From NCBI GenBank assembly GCA_963845695.1, contig CAWJTQ010000018.1, positions 88,797 through 152,796 of the forward strand: 64,000 nucleotides of DNA. The letters are read 5' to 3'. Shown one piece after another: positions 11,102 to 18,784 of the stretch. Both the position numbers and the translations under genes were made by a program. Source of the DNA: CAWJTV01 sp963845695 (GTDB lineage: Bacteria > Planctomycetota > Planctomycetia > Isosphaerales > Isosphaeraceae). Numbering within the stretch: the stretch's first letter is position 1; every line of letters begins with the position of its first letter. The notes below the pieces were generated by a model. It had not been told where the DNA came from and did not search any database. It saw only the letters and a list, made by a program, of their open reading frames with translations.

Positions 11102-12210
11102 GTTTGCTCGAACACGGCCGCGCCGTGCTGCTTCACTTCGCATTGCTCGGATTGCGGAGTCCGGCGAACCCAAATCCGACCCGGTTCGCCGTTATCGATG
11201 CAGCCGACAACAGCCGCTGCGTGCAACCCATGGGCTCGCAAGTCCCGGACGACCTGGGCGGCGTGAGTTCCGGGCAACGCGGCGAGCAGGCCGCCGGAGG
11301 TCTGGGCGTCGCAGATCAGGAGCTGCTCCCACTCGGCGATCTCGGCGTCGTAGTCGACCCAGCCGCGACAGGAAGCGATGATTGGCATGAGTTCCTCCGG
11401 CGCAACACCATTCTTCACGTACTCCCGAGCGGCCGGGAGGATCGGGACGAGATCGTTCCAAATCGTCGCCGAGACGCCGCTGGCCGCGGTCAGGTTACGG
11501 AGGTGTCCGAGCAGCCCAAAGCCGGTGATGTCGGTGAGCGCGTGGGCGCCGGCCCCAGCCATGACCAGCGCGGCGTCACGGTTGAGCGTGGTCATCACCG
11601 CGAGTGCCTCCTGCACGGCGTTCAGTGAATCCTCACCACGTTTCGCGGCCGTCGTGATGATCCCCAGTCCCAGCGGTTTGCTCAGTACGAGGAAGTCGCC
11701 GGGCTGGGCTCCCGCGTTGGTGATCACCTCGCGCGGATTCACCCGGCCGACGACCGCCAGCCCGAAGATCGGCTCGTCCGTCTGGATGGTATGACCGCCC
11801 ACGATCGCGATGCCCGCCTCTTGCACCTTGTCAATGGCACCGCGGAGGATCTCGGCGAGCACCTCCGCCGGGAGCGCCCCGTTGGGGAAGCCAACAATGC
11901 TGAGCGCGGTGATCGGCGTCCCGGCCATCGCGTAGACGTCGCTCAGCGCGTTGGCCGCGGCCACGGCTCCGAAGTCATATGGGCGATCAACGATCGGTGT
12001 GAAGAAGTCGGTGGTGAGGATCAGGGCCAAATCATCGCTGATCCGGTAGACGGCGGCATCGTCGGCGGTCGAGTGGCCCACCAGCACATTGGGGTCGGTG
12101 ATCGGGGGCAATCCGGCCAACAGAGAGAGCAGGTAATCCGGGGGCTGCTTGGCCGCGCAACCGGCCCGCTTGGCAAACTGGGTGAGTCGGATCGAGTCTG
12201 AGTCAGGCAT
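11098..12210 (-). CDS. selD: Selenide, water dikinase (selenophosphate synthase)
   Basis: Makes selenophosphate from selenide and ATP, the donor for selenocysteine and selenouridine. The protein is 370 aa from the ATG at 12210, chosen because MPDSDSIRLTQFAKRAGCAA lines up with the usual SelD N-terminus; an in-frame ATG at 12246 would add 12 residues. The catalytic Cys (RAGCAAK) and the following Lys are present; the second Cys seen in many SelDs is Ala, and there is no Sec codon. Further AIRS/PurM-fold motifs are STADDAAVYRI, VGGHTIQTDEP, DITGFGLLGHL and DAQTSGGLL. No selA, selB or selenoprotein gene was seen nearby, so partners must lie elsewhere. Convergent with the small membrane gene, stops overlapping. 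Confidence 0.95.
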   Translation of the reverse strand: MPDSDSIRLTQFAKRAGCAAKQPPDYLLSLLAGLPPITDPNVLVGHSTADDAAVYRISDDLALILTTDFFTPIVDRPYDFGAVAAANALSDVYAMAGTPITALSIVGFPNGALPAEVLAEILRGAIDKVQEAGIAIVGGHTIQTDEPIFGLAVVGRVNPREVITNAGAQPGDFLVLSKPLGLGIITTAAKRGEDSLNAVQEALAVMTTLNRDAALVMAGAGAHALTDITGFGLLGHLRNLTAASGVSATIWNDLVPILPAAREYVKNGVAPEELMPIIASCRGWVDYDAEIAEWEQLLICDAQTSGGLLAALPGTHAAQVVRDLRAHGLHAAAVVGCIDNGEPGRIWVRRTPQSEQCEVKQHGAAVFEQT

Positions 12211-12270
12211 GGTGATGATCCCCGAATTCCCGACCGCCGTGTCCATGGGAACGGGCCAAACCGTTCGCAG

Positions 12271-12530
12271 TCATGATCCTTCAGCCGCCACGATAATAAC
12301 CCGCGAGTGTTCCGGCAGCTTGATTGCGGTATCGAGAGGACGTACCAATCCGTTCTCCACGATACCCGCCACGGCCACGAGGCGCTGGCGGGACCGGCTG
12401 AGGTAAGCCTCCATCGGCGCCGGGGCCGCGTCGGGCGGCAACTCGGGGGGGACAACTGGGGCTCCGCAGCGATCTGCTCGTCTTGCAGGCGACGCCCAGG
12501 ACTTCGCTGATCAGCCTCAGGTGTGGTCAT
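12271..12530 (-). CDS. Antitoxin-like small protein (frameshifted in a C run)
   Basis: From the ATG at 12530 the frame reads MTTPEADQRSPGRRLQDEQI, then breaks at a run of seven C on the coding strand (12444-12450). With one more C it continues to MEAYLSRSRQRLVAVAGIVE, then NGLVRPLDTAIKLPEHSRV and a stop at 12271. The pattern ENG-hydrophobic-x-P-L followed by LPE-x-x-x-V-hydrophobic resembles the DUF104/AF2212-like antitoxin family. It starts 12 bases after the end of an 88-aa gene, which suggests a two-gene toxin-antitoxin-like unit. The call rests on motif resemblance only. Confidence 0.55.
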
Positions 12531-12542
12531 CGCATGCTCCTT

Positions 12543-12809
12543 TTAGAACGCGGTGATCACGAAAATGGGCAATTCGCTCAAGTCGCCGAAGACATCGGGG
12601 ATTTCCTCGTCCTCCTGGTCATACTGCCAGATCACCCAGATCCGACGTCCCGACGGTGTTGAAGCGAACATTCGAAAGGAGCGATTCCTCCGCTCTTGGA
12701 GACTGAAGACACGATCAAATGCCCCCTCGACCTCCTCCGCCGAGAGGCTGTGGGCGTCGATCTTTTGCAAGTTCCACTCGATCCACTTGAATTGCCTCGT
12801 CATGCGCAA
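12543..12809 (-). CDS. Small protein, possible toxin partner (BrnT/RelE-like size), 88 aa
   Basis: The 88-aa protein begins MRMTRQFKWIEWNLQKIDAH and ends with PIFVITAF. Features are an N-terminal F-x-W-x-E-W-N block, a helix SAEEVEGAFDRV, then SGRRIWVIWQYD and an acidic segment. The order (WxxxN, EEVExxF, GRxxxVxW) recalls BrnT-type toxins, but I cannot assign the family firmly. Its neighbour 12 bases downstream resembles an antitoxin, giving a toxin-first order as in brnT-brnA. The alternative is a conserved planctomycete small protein unrelated to toxins. Confidence 0.6.
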   Translation of the reverse strand: MRMTRQFKWIEWNLQKIDAHSLSAEEVEGAFDRVFSLQERRNRSFRMFASTPSGRRIWVIWQYDQEDEEIPDVFGDLSELPIFVITAF

Positions 12810-13136
12810 ACTTCTTCATCAATCAACCGTTATTCCTGTGCACGTTTCCCAACCGCGCGTCCAGAAGTCCCTCTCGGTCAATCCTTTCCCTTCCTTGATA
12901 CTCTGGCGCGAGCGGTTGAGCAAGGCTTGAAACCGTGGGAAGCGCCCGAGCGAGAGACGTTCCAGCTCATCATCAAGTGGCGACGACATGGCGACCGTCC
13001 TTCCACTGCCAGTAAGCCTACCGGGAGTCGATTGTCAAAGATTCACTTCCCGCAGCACCCCTTTCACATAATATCTTACCACGAGAGCGTTGTCGATCGA
13101 CCGATCCGGCCAAGCCAGGGAACGAGAGGACCATGC
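12810..13136. other. Intergenic region between divergent genes
   Basis: About 330 bases between the minus-strand 88-aa gene and the plus-strand aldolase. An open plus-strand frame crosses it, but its translation is low-complexity and unlike a protein. It must hold promoters for both directions; I see no strong hexamer pair. Confidence 0.4.
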
Positions 13137-13934
13137 ATGAGGACGAACCGAGTCAAGCGGACACTGGCGGAAGGCGGCGTGTCCATCGGGACGATGATGA
13201 TGGAGTTCAGCACGACCGGCATCGCGCGGATCGCCGCCGAAGCCGGCGCGGAGTTCGCCGTCTTCGACATGGAGCACACCGGCTGGAGCATGGAAACCAT
13301 CCGGATGCTCATGGCCACCTCGCGCACCGCGGACTTCGTACCGATGGTGCGCGTGCCGACCCTTCAGTATCACTTCATCGCCCGCGTGCTGGATGTTGGT
13401 GCGATGGGGGTCGTGGTCCCGATGGTCGCCGATGCGGCACAGGCTCGAATGATTGTGGAGTCGGCGAAGTATCCGCCCATGGGCCGTCGCGGAGTGGCGT
13501 TCGGAGTCGCCCACGATGACTATCAGGGCGGCGATCTCGAAGCCAAATTTCACCAGGCGAACGACGAGGTCATGCTCTTTGCCCAGATCGAGAACGTCTC
13601 GGGAGTGGAAAACGTCGATGCGATCGCCGCAGTTGACGGCATCGACGCCCTCTGGATCGGCCAGTACGATCTCACCGCGTCCCTGGGCATTCCGGGCGAT
13701 TTCACGCACCCCGATTTCCAGGACGCGACGCGCCGGGTCGTCGATGCCTGTCGTCGAGAAGGGAAGACTGCCGTCCTCGGAGCGCTGGACGCGAAAACCC
13801 TTGCCCGCGGGCCTTCGGAAGGCTTCCGAATGCTCGTCTACCTGGCCGACCTCTGGATCTATCAGAAGGCCCTTCGTGGCGGCTTCCAGGCAATCCGGGA
13901 ATCTTTGGGTCAGACCGATCCCCGGATCCTCTGA
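13137..13934 (+). CDS. HpcH/HpaI aldolase (2-keto-3-deoxy acid aldolase type)
   Basis: A class II, metal-dependent pyruvate aldolase of the HpcH/HpaI/citrate lyase beta family, 265 aa, probably cleaving a 2-keto-3-deoxy sugar acid to pyruvate and an aldehyde. The start is ATG 13137 (MRTNRVKRTLAEGGVSIGTM), though the frame is open further upstream. Motifs are AEFAVFDMEHTGWSMETIR (catalytic His environment), VRVPTLQYHFIARVLDVGAM, FAQIENVSGVENVDAIAAV (metal-binding Glu) and DALWIGQYDLTASLGIPG (metal-binding Asp). The substrate is uncertain. Convergent with transaldolase, nine bases apart, with a hairpin between the stops. Confidence 0.88.
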   Translation: MRTNRVKRTLAEGGVSIGTMMMEFSTTGIARIAAEAGAEFAVFDMEHTGWSMETIRMLMATSRTADFVPMVRVPTLQYHFIARVLDVGAMGVVVPMVADAAQARMIVESAKYPPMGRRGVAFGVAHDDYQGGDLEAKFHQANDEVMLFAQIENVSGVENVDAIAAVDGIDALWIGQYDLTASLGIPGDFTHPDFQDATRRVVDACRREGKTAVLGALDAKTLARGPSEGFRMLVYLADLWIYQKALRGGFQAIRESLGQTDPRIL

Positions 13935-13935
13935 C

Positions 13936-13951
13936 GCGTCTGTTCAGACGC
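13936..13951. terminator. Hairpin between convergent aldolase and transaldolase genes
   Basis: GCGTCTG-TT-CAGACGC is a perfect 7-bp stem starting one base after the aldolase stop and overlapping the end of the transaldolase gene. Its symmetry would serve both strands. No T run follows, so intrinsic termination is only a suggestion. Confidence 0.4.
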
Positions 13952-14918
13952 CGACCGGCTGGCGCACCTGCTTGGCGAGATTCTCCTTGAGCTTGACCAG
14001 GTCGGCATAGAAGCGTCGGATGCCGTCGGCCAACTGCTCGGTGGCCATGGCATCCTCGTTGTGCATCCATCGGAACGTCTTCTCGTCGAGATGGATCCGC
14101 TCGAGCTTCTGGGCCTTGGCCTTGTCGACTGTCAGCTTGCGATCGATCTTGCCCTCGGTCTTCTGCAATTCGCCGAGTAGCTCGGGCGAGATCGTCAACA
14201 AATCGCAACCGGCGAGCTCGGTGATCTCACCGATATTGCGGAAACTCGCGCCCATGATCTCGGTTCGGTAATCGAACTTCTTGAAGTAGTGATAGATCTG
14301 TGTGACCGAATGGACTCCAGGATCCTCTGTCGGGGGTATGCTCTTGAGCCCTTGTTTCTTCAAATACCAATCATGGATCCGTCCAACGAATGGGGAGATC
14401 AGGGTGACGCCGGCCTCGGCGCAAGCCACGGCCTGCGCGAAACTGAAGAGCAGTGTCATGTTGCAGTGGATGCCTTCCTTTTCGAGCTGCTCGGCCGCCC
14501 GAATGCCTTCCCAGGTGGAGGCGATCTTGATCAGGATGCGCTTGCGGTCGATGCCGTCGGTCTCATAGAGGGAGATCAACCGGCGCGCCTTGTCCATGGT
14601 GGCCTGAGTATCAAAGGAGAGCCGGGCATCGACCTCGGTCAACACGCGCCCGGGGATGATCTTCAAGATCTCCTTGCCGAATGCCACGAATAGCCGGTCG
14701 ATGGTGGCATCAACTTGCGTGGCGTGGTCTCCCCCCTCGGACTGCGCCGAGTCCAGGACCTCCTCGAGCAGTCCCCGATATGCCGGCATCTGGGCCGCTT
14801 TGAGCAAGAGCGAGGGATTGGTGGTCGCGTCTCGGGGCTTGTACTGGGCGATGGACTCGAAATCACCGGTATCGGCCACCACCACAGTCATCGTGCGCAA
14901 CTGGTCCAGCAAGTTCAT
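13944..14918 (-). CDS. tal: Transaldolase
   Basis: A cytoplasmic pentose phosphate enzyme that moves a dihydroxyacetone unit between sedoheptulose 7-phosphate and glyceraldehyde 3-phosphate. 324 aa from the ATG at 14918 (MNLLDQLRTMTVVVADTGDF); the frame is open 16 codons further up but that part looks unlike protein. Family signatures are DATTNPSLLLKAAQ, the Schiff-base lysine in RILIKIASTWEGIRAA, NMTLLFSFAQAVACAEAG and SPFVGRIHDWY. Length fits the classical TalB type. The 5' side has a small CACCCCG/CGGGGTG hairpin at 14969-14985. Confidence 0.96.
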   Translation of the reverse strand: MNLLDQLRTMTVVVADTGDFESIAQYKPRDATTNPSLLLKAAQMPAYRGLLEEVLDSAQSEGGDHATQVDATIDRLFVAFGKEILKIIPGRVLTEVDARLSFDTQATMDKARRLISLYETDGIDRKRILIKIASTWEGIRAAEQLEKEGIHCNMTLLFSFAQAVACAEAGVTLISPFVGRIHDWYLKKQGLKSIPPTEDPGVHSVTQIYHYFKKFDYRTEIMGASFRNIGEITELAGCDLLTISPELLGELQKTEGKIDRKLTVDKAKAQKLERIHLDEKTFRWMHNEDAMATEQLADGIRRFYADLVKLKENLAKQVRQPVGV

Positions 14919-15233
14919 CGAAGGCTCCTCCGCATCAGGTCGGATCAAGAGCGACCGAGCATACACCTCACCCCGTCGCGGGGTGGCCTGAGACTCCGTC
15001 TTGCCTCAGACGTCCTCTCCGTGGGAGATTCTACCGCGCCGCGCTGCGGGTTGGCTACTCGTGCCGACACCTCGTCGGCAGGACTTTGCACGCAAATCTG
15101 GAGCCGGATTACCAGGAGTGGGCAAGGACTGAGAACATGGTAAACTCTTCTCCTGTCGCTGCCCGGAGGGCGGTCCCGTACGGGATGATGGGTCCTTCGT
15201 TCAGGGGCCATCAGACACCGCAGAGATCAACGC
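14919..15233. other. Intergenic region upstream of divergent tal and HAD genes
   Basis: About 315 bases without a credible ORF. It contains a CACCCCG-TCG-CGGGGTG hairpin (14969-14985) on the tal leader side. Nothing else was identified. Confidence 0.4.
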
Positions 15234-16079
15234 GTGGAGGCTTTCGCGATGAATCCGGACCCGGAACACTCGGTCTTACGAAGGCTTCGAGAACTCCGGG
15301 GGTTCGCCCTCGATCTGGACGGGACGATCTGGGAGGGTCCGAGGCTGCTCCCCGGCGCGGTCCCGTTGGTCGAAGACCTGCGTGAGGCGGGACTGGGTGT
15401 CGTGTTTGCTTCGAATTCCTCGCGACATGCATCGGAAGTGTTGCGTCATCGACTCGAAGAGCTGGGAATCGTCGCGACCGCGAAAGAGATGCTTGCGGCG
15501 CTGGACCTGGCTGGCGAAGAGGTTCGTCAGCGTCTTGGACCCGTTCGCGTCCTGTCAATCGGTACTGATGAGCTCGACGAAATCCTGCGAGCTTGCGGGC
15601 ACACAATCGTTCCGGATCAGGACTGGAACCACGCTCAGGCTGTCGTGGTCGGCATCGACCCGGACTTCAGTTACGAACGGTTGCGCGCCTCTGCGCGAGC
15701 CGTTGCCGCTGGAGCGAAGTTCTTCGCAGTCAACATGGACTCGCGGTTCCCCGTCGGGCCGAACGAGTTCGACCCGGGCTGCGGATCGTTGGCCGAGGCG
15801 ATCTCCGCCGCGAGTGGAGTCCGGCCGATCGGCATCGGCAAACCGGAGTTTCCATTCTTTCGGGTCGCCATTGAACGGCTGGCCTGCGCCACCAACCAGG
15901 CGGCGATGGTCGGCGACAGCACCGCGTCCGACATGCAGGGAGGACGCTCGGCGGGGATGTTTACCATCTGGCTGAATCCGGATCCGGACGAGATCGTACC
16001 GACGTCTGTCGATTTGATGGTCCACGATCTCGAAGAACTGCGCCGACTCTGGCGATCGGCCGGGGCATCGGGAAGTTGA
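15234..16079 (+). CDS. HAD-IIA family phosphatase (NagD/phosphoglycolate phosphatase-like)
   Basis: A Mg-dependent phosphoaspartate phosphatase, 281 aa. HAD motif I is FALDLDGTIWEG (nucleophile and second Asp), motif II ASNSSR, motif III the Lys in IGIGKPEF, and motif IV MVGDSTASDMQGG. A C2-type cap lies between motifs II and III, as in NagD, AraL and eukaryotic phosphoglycolate phosphatase. The start could be ATG 15234 or the ATG at 15249 (MNPDPEHSV). The physiological substrate cannot be read from the sequence; a sugar phosphate or 2-phosphoglycolate is plausible. It stands alone, divergent from tal. Confidence 0.88.
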   Translation: MEAFAMNPDPEHSVLRRLRELRGFALDLDGTIWEGPRLLPGAVPLVEDLREAGLGVVFASNSSRHASEVLRHRLEELGIVATAKEMLAALDLAGEEVRQRLGPVRVLSIGTDELDEILRACGHTIVPDQDWNHAQAVVVGIDPDFSYERLRASARAVAAGAKFFAVNMDSRFPVGPNEFDPGCGSLAEAISAASGVRPIGIGKPEFPFFRVAIERLACATNQAAMVGDSTASDMQGGRSAGMFTIWLNPDPDEIVPTSVDLMVHDLEELRRLWRSAGASGS

Positions 16080-16258
16080 CACGAGGCTGAGCGACTGAGC
16101 GATGCATCGAGAAATCGGCGAAGGGGTCTTCTTGGCGATTCTCGAAGGCTGGGCGTCAAGCCGCCGACCGACTTGAGAACGATGGATCACGTGAATTCCG
16201 AGGAGACCACTCTGGTGTACGAACCGTACGCGGGGAATCAATGTGTGGGAGGCGCGTC

Positions 16259-16846
16259 TCACGCCGGCCAAGCGCGCAGCGCCGTATCGACGATGCGTTG
16301 CAATGCGTCGCCGCTCGCACCGCCCGCGGACTGGACCGCCATTCCTTGCATGACGGTCGTGACGTAGCGAGCGAGATCGGCGGAATCCACTTCAGGCGGC
16401 AGGTCGCCTTCTGTCTTCGCACGCTCGAATCGCTCGCGAAGCGCCGCCTCCGCGGCCGCACGCCGCGACATGAGTTCCTGCCGGATCGAGTCGGCTGCCT
16501 CTCCGCAGGAAAGCGCGCCCTGGATCGCGAGGCAGCCCGGTGGATTGCGGGGATCACTCAGAACCTCGGCGGTCCCGCGTAGCAGTCGTTCGGCAACCGC
16601 GCGTGCCGTCGACTCCTCGAGCGCTCGGCGTGTGTGTGCCGCCGGTCCGGCGATATAACGATCCAGCGCCTTGCGGAAAAGCTCTTCCTTGTTGCCGAAG
16701 GCGGCGTAGAGGCTCGGGCGGTTGATGCCCATGGCCTCCGTCAGGTCGAGAAGGGAAGTGCCCTCGTATCCCTTACGCCAGAAGAGTCTGAGCGCAAGGT
16801 CCAGGGCTCTCTCGGTATCGAACGTACGCGGACGTCCCTTCGCCAC
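16259..16846 (-). CDS. TetR/AcrR-family transcriptional regulator
   Basis: 195 aa from GTG 16846 (MAKGRPRTFDTERALDLALR), preferred because AGGGG lies seven bases upstream and family members begin this way; the longer open frame adds unlikely sequence. The HTH spans about residues 25-50 (GTSLLDLTEAMGINRPSLYA), followed by AFGNKEELFRKALDRY. The C-terminal domain has CLAIQGAL and a YVTTVMQGMAVQ helix, as in the TetR_C group. It lies divergent to an SDR gene. A palindrome TACCGTCCGGTA at 17037-17048, just downstream of a strong promoter, is the likely operator. Effector unknown. Confidence 0.92.
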   Translation of the reverse strand: MAKGRPRTFDTERALDLALRLFWRKGYEGTSLLDLTEAMGINRPSLYAAFGNKEELFRKALDRYIAGPAAHTRRALEESTARAVAERLLRGTAEVLSDPRNPPGCLAIQGALSCGEAADSIRQELMSRRAAAEAALRERFERAKTEGDLPPEVDSADLARYVTTVMQGMAVQSAGGASGDALQRIVDTALRAWPA

Positions 16847-17005
16847 GGCCAATCCCCTCGTGCAGCGGGCCCCCAACGGGATCCCAGATTTCAGATCAGA
16901 GAATACCGAAGATTCTCGAATCCGCAAAACTCCACGATGCACGCACGGCCGACCAATCCCGCGGATGCAGGAGTAAATTCTGTACCTGGCGATACAATAA
17001 TCGAC

Positions 17006-17034
17006 TTGACTCGCCTGGTCCACACACCTATATT
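17006..17034 (+). promoter_or_regulatory. Sigma-70-type promoter toward the SDR gene
   Basis: TTGACT (17006-17011), a 17-base spacer, then TATATT (17029-17034): a near-consensus promoter reading toward the SDR gene. The putative TetR operator begins three bases after the -10. About 400 bases and a hairpin element separate it from the SDR start codon. Confidence 0.65.
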
Positions 17035-17036
17035 CT

Positions 17037-17048
17037 TACCGTCCGGTA
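17037..17048. promoter_or_regulatory. Putative TetR operator
   Basis: TACCGTCCGGTA has arms TACCG and CGGTA around a 2-base centre. It is placed at the expected transcription start, where a bound repressor would block the promoter at 17006-17034. A looser match, TGTACCTGGCGATACA, lies at 16981-16996, possibly a second site. Confidence 0.5.
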
Positions 17049-17075
17049 CAGAATTGAGTCAAATCGGGTCAGTCA

Positions 17076-17321
17076 GAGTCTGTCCCAGACGCCATTTGAG
17101 CCCCTGAATGGGGGCGTCAGCACGTAGCCAGCGGCGACAGCCCCTGGACCGGCCCAGACCGCCGAACCCACCACGGGGCCCCGACCCAAGTCTGGGCATC
17201 GACAGGACTTGGGTCGGGGCCCGTGGTGAAAAAGGCGGAGGTTGATTTGGCGATTCTCACCCAGGGGCTCACGCCCCTGGCTACGTGCTGACGCTCCCTC
17301 CGGGGCTTCTGGGACAGACTC
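17076..17321. mobile_element. MITE-like 246-bp hairpin element
   Basis: Terminal inverted repeats GAGTCTGTCCCAGA (17076-17089) and TCTGGGACAGACTC (17308-17321) are perfect over 14 bp. Inner arms also pair: 17114-17131 with 17277-17294 (18 bp perfect) and 17169-17191 with 17205-17227 (one bulge), leaving a small apical loop. The trinucleotide TCA borders both ends, a possible target duplication. No ORF is present, so it would be non-autonomous. It sits between the promoter/operator and the SDR coding region. Origin as a MITE is inference from structure. Confidence 0.7.
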
Positions 17322-17435
17322 TCACTATTTTATTAAGACTCGCTGAGATTATCGGTGTGAACCGCGAGACGGCATTGGGCATCGCAGGGCGTTCGCCCCT
17401 GCGAATCACGTGAACGTTCAGAAGGAGATTGGGAC

Positions 17436-18242
17436 ATGGACCTGCAACTGATCGGGAAACGGGCAGTTGTGACAGGAAGCAGCAGCGGCATCGGTGAGGC
17501 GATCGCCAAGTCACTGGCGGCGGAGGGGGTGGTGGTCGTCGTCCATGGTCGGCGCGATGCCGAAGCCAGGCGGGTCGCGGCCGAAATCGCCGCTGCCGGC
17601 GGCAAGGCGGTCGTCGCGCTGGGGGACCTGGCGACGGATGCCGGCGCCGATGCAGTCGCCAAGGTGGTGAACGATACGCTCGGCGGGGCAGACATCCTGG
17701 TCAACAATGCCGGGGCGTTTCCGCAGCGACCCTGGCTCGAGTCCACCGCGGCTGAGTGGACGGACTTGTACAATCAGAACGTCGGCTCCATGGTGCGGCT
17801 CATCACCCGCCTCGTCCCGGGTATGAAACAGCGCGGGTGGGGCCGCGTGATCGCCATCGCCAGTGGCGTTGCGACAATGCCATTCGGCGATATGGCGAAC
17901 TATTCGGCCACCAAGGCGGCCAACTTGAACCTCGCCGTGAGTCTCGCCAAAGACTTGACTGGAACAGGCATTACGTCCAACACGGTGAGCCCGGGCATGA
18001 TCGTGACCCCGGGCGTGGAGGAGATGCTCAAGGGGATGGCCCCGCAACTCGGACTCGCGGCCGACGATCTGGGTGCCCTCGAAAAGTTCGCTGTGAAAAA
18101 CATGGTGCCCAACCCCAGTGCCCGCCTCGGCCGGCCGGAAGACATCGCTGCGGCCGTCACCTTTCTCGCCAGCCCCCTGGCGGGCTACATCAACGGGTCC
18201 AACGTCCGCGTGGACGGGGGTACGGTGCCGACGACCAATTAG
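17436..18242 (+). CDS. SDR-family oxidoreductase
   Basis: A classical short-chain dehydrogenase/reductase, 268 aa, NAD(P)-dependent. Cofactor motif TGSSSGIGEAIAKSL, HGRRDAEARRV after beta-2 (the Arg pair suggests NADPH), the NNAG motif, an active-site Ser in IASGVATM and YSATKAA supplying Tyr and Lys. The C-terminus GRPEDIAAAVTFLASPLAGY followed by a VDGG motif is typical. An AAGGAG ribosome site (17420-17425) lies ten bases before the ATG. The gene is probably repressed by the divergent TetR regulator. Substrate unknown; a reductase of a ketone or quinone is typical for this arrangement. Confidence 0.92.
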   Translation: MDLQLIGKRAVVTGSSSGIGEAIAKSLAAEGVVVVVHGRRDAEARRVAAEIAAAGGKAVVALGDLATDAGADAVAKVVNDTLGGADILVNNAGAFPQRPWLESTAAEWTDLYNQNVGSMVRLITRLVPGMKQRGWGRVIAIASGVATMPFGDMANYSATKAANLNLAVSLAKDLTGTGITSNTVSPGMIVTPGVEEMLKGMAPQLGLAADDLGALEKFAVKNMVPNPSARLGRPEDIAAAVTFLASPLAGYINGSNVRVDGGTVPTTN

Positions 18243-18564
18243 AGCGCCGATCACTTGCATTGCGCACGCCGCGGAGCGCGGCAGGCGTCGAGGAGACCTT
18301 CGGTCCAGCACGCGGCGGGGTCTGGAGACCACTGCGGTGAACATCTTGGGACTGACGAGAAACCGCTGGAAAATAGGGCTTTCGTGAGATCGGGACGATC
18401 ATCAACTAATTGATTCGGAGACGATGATCCCGAGCGGCCATCAGAAAACCCCGAGAAAACAGCAGGATCCGTCGCTCGTTCGGTCGGTCGAAGATGTTCA
18501 CCGCAGTGGTCTGGAGACCCGCGCCGAGCGCCTCGACGTGCGCAATGCAACTGTGAGGCGCTCT
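18241..18564. repeat. Large imperfect palindrome (324 bp) at the SDR 3' end
   Basis: The left arm begins in the SDR stop codon with AGAGCGCC and TTGCATTGCGCACG and runs to GACCACTGCGGTGAACATCTT (ending about 18347). The right arm (about 18490-18564) is its reverse complement, including a perfect 21-bp match and the terminal GGCGCTCT. The centre of about 140 bases is largely unpaired. Its right end abuts dispersed repeat A copy 2. Possible roles are a transcript 3' end structure or a non-autonomous element. Confidence 0.7.
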
Positions 18565-18769
18565 AGTCCACGAAATCACAAACGACCGCTCCTGGGCCAC
18601 ACGAGTTCATCGCTCGCCGATCGACAGGACCACGGAAACGGTCCGGAGACCAGAGAATGGAACACGAAATCCACGAAATACACGAAAAAATTCAGGTATC
18701 GTGAGAACAAGACCCGAGGGAGCCCGCAGCTTCTTGTTCTGATGGATGGTCATTTCGGATCTGGTGGAC
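18561..18769 (+). repeat. Dispersed repeat A, copy 2
   Basis: Same orientation and nearly the same sequence as 9937-10146, from CTCTAGTCCACG to the segment after TTTCGGATCTG. The left edge overlaps the end of the 324-bp palindrome, so both may belong to one composite element here. It ends 15 bases before the gatB stop codon. Confidence 0.85.
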
Positions 18770-18784
18770 TAGATCGTTCAAAGG

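Noticed and set aside
12696..13136. N-terminal extension of the aldolase by 147 codons
   Set aside because: Translation is unlike the family and crosses the divergent promoter region and the 88-aa gene; the ATG at 13137 matches the family start.
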